A stretch of DNA of 22,436 bases from DATAAZ01 sp036259875. GTDB taxonomy: Bacteria > Actinomycetota > Thermoleophilia > Gaiellales > Gaiellaceae. Within the stretch, counting starts at the first letter, position 1. The number at the start of each line of letters is the position of its first letter. The DNA is taken from NCBI GenBank assembly GCA_036259875.1, contig DATAAZ010000040.1, positions 1 to 22,436 of the forward strand. The letters run 5' to 3'. The notes beneath the pieces were generated by a model that worked only from the letters and a program-made list of their open reading frames with translations, did not search any database and was not told the DNA's origin. This document shows positions 22,055 to 22,436 of the stretch, piece after piece. The position numbers and the translations under genes were made by a program.

Positions 22055-22436
22055 CTACGCGCCCGGGAACGGCCGGGCGTTCGGGGGTTCCTCGACGCTC
22101 ACCTGCGAGTTCGGCTCGGCGATCGTGAGCTCCAGGCGGAACTCGGCCGTCGGGAGGCCGGCGAACGCGTCCGCCAGTTCCGGCGGCGGGGCGGCGCGGA
22201 AGCGCGCCTCGACTACGAGGCGCCGGAGAAGGCGGTCGTCCTTGCCGGTATAGACCTCGACGGTCGCTGACTCGACCGCCCGGCGCAGCTGCTCGGCGCT
22301 CTCGCCCGCGAGCGGTGCCCCGACGTCTCCGCCGAGCGATTCGCTCAGCTCGAGCAGGTCGTTCGCGGTCGCGACGACGTCGAGGTCGGCCTCAACGCGG
22401 TCGGTCTCGGCGCCCCCGACCGAGCCGCCGTCCCCG
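22055..22436 (-). CDS. Probable secreted/lipoprotein-like protein, C-terminal part (5' end outside window)
   Basis: The minus-strand frame ending with TAG at 22055-22057 is open to the right edge (126 residues visible). The sequence has alternating short hydrophobic strands and a conserved-looking core VEVYTGKDDRLLRRLVVEARF, followed by AEFRLELTIAEPNSQV and the end EEPPNARPFPGA. This resembles the C-terminal half of LppX/LprG-like secreted proteins common in Thermoleophilia, which fold into a half-barrel; that assignment is from memory of the pattern. Whether it has a signal peptide or lipobox cannot be seen. It is convergent with the CDF gene with a 10-nt gap. Codon bias on this strand is typical. 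Confidence 0.68.
   Translation of the reverse strand, partial: GDGGSVGGAETDRVEADLDVVATANDLLELSESLGGDVGAPLAGESAEQLRRAVESATVEVYTGKDDRLLRRLVVEARFRAAPPPELADAFAGLPTAEFRLELTIAEPNSQVSVEEPPNARPFPGA

Overview
The window is a very GC-rich chromosomal segment with GTG/TTG starts, strong C/G third-position bias and ordinary housekeeping genes mixed with stress and signalling genes. Gene content and style point to an uncultured or little-studied actinobacterium of the Thermoleophilia (Gaiellales/Solirubrobacterales) type: a short primary sigma factor, a SARP-cyclase-ATPase giant regulator, surface proteins with a C-terminal membrane anchor followed by an Arg-rich tail, ThyX, FolE2 and PlsY. The lineage is an inference. 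I see no tRNA, rRNA, CRISPR array, prophage or transposase gene.

Left part (1-7.3 kb): the 3' end of a DyP-type peroxidase is followed by three hairpins and an empty spacer. Then comes a 1301-codon regulator (winged helix, BTAD, degenerate cyclase, AAA ATPase, TPR) and a small unknown protein. A perfect 40-nt palindrome separates these from a minus-strand block: a secreted, membrane-anchored protein with 34-residue tandem repeats, a Mn-type superoxide dismutase and a small acidic protein. Upstream of the repeat protein lies an 11-bp-phased triple repeat that looks like a response-regulator site.

Middle (7.4-14.2 kb): a membrane GGDEF-EAL c-di-GMP enzyme meets a DUF72 protein tail to tail at a shared CTAG. 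ThyX follows. A minus-strand cluster then encodes an atypical SDR, an ECF sigma factor and its RskA-like anti-sigma factor, with a possible autoregulatory ECF promoter in the 41-bp SDR-sigma gap. Divergent from it are a second, diverged Fe/Mn SOD and PlsY.

Right part (14.2-22.4 kb): FolE2/MptA-type GTP cyclohydrolase, a HisKA protein that seems to lack an ATPase domain, an Xre/MbcA/ParS-like protein, a cupin, an Fpg/Nei glycosylase, a ReAV-type asparaginase, the primary sigma factor, a zinc-ribbon protein, a CDF metal transporter with three tandem cytoplasmic domains, and the 3' end of a probable secreted protein.

Common threads: oxidative-stress defence (DyP, two SODs, Fpg, the ECF pair), pterin/thymidylate supply (FolE2 with ThyX) and signalling. 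Two initiation styles coexist. Genes with a clear Shine-Dalgarno include both SODs, the repeat protein and the cupin. Several others lack one but carry a TANNNT box 6-8 nt before the start codon, which suggests leaderless transcription. I did not find a clearly new multi-gene system. The best candidates for new biology are the repeat protein with its phased operator, the SDR-sigma-anti-sigma unit, the ATPase-less HisKA protein and the triple-domain CDF transporter.
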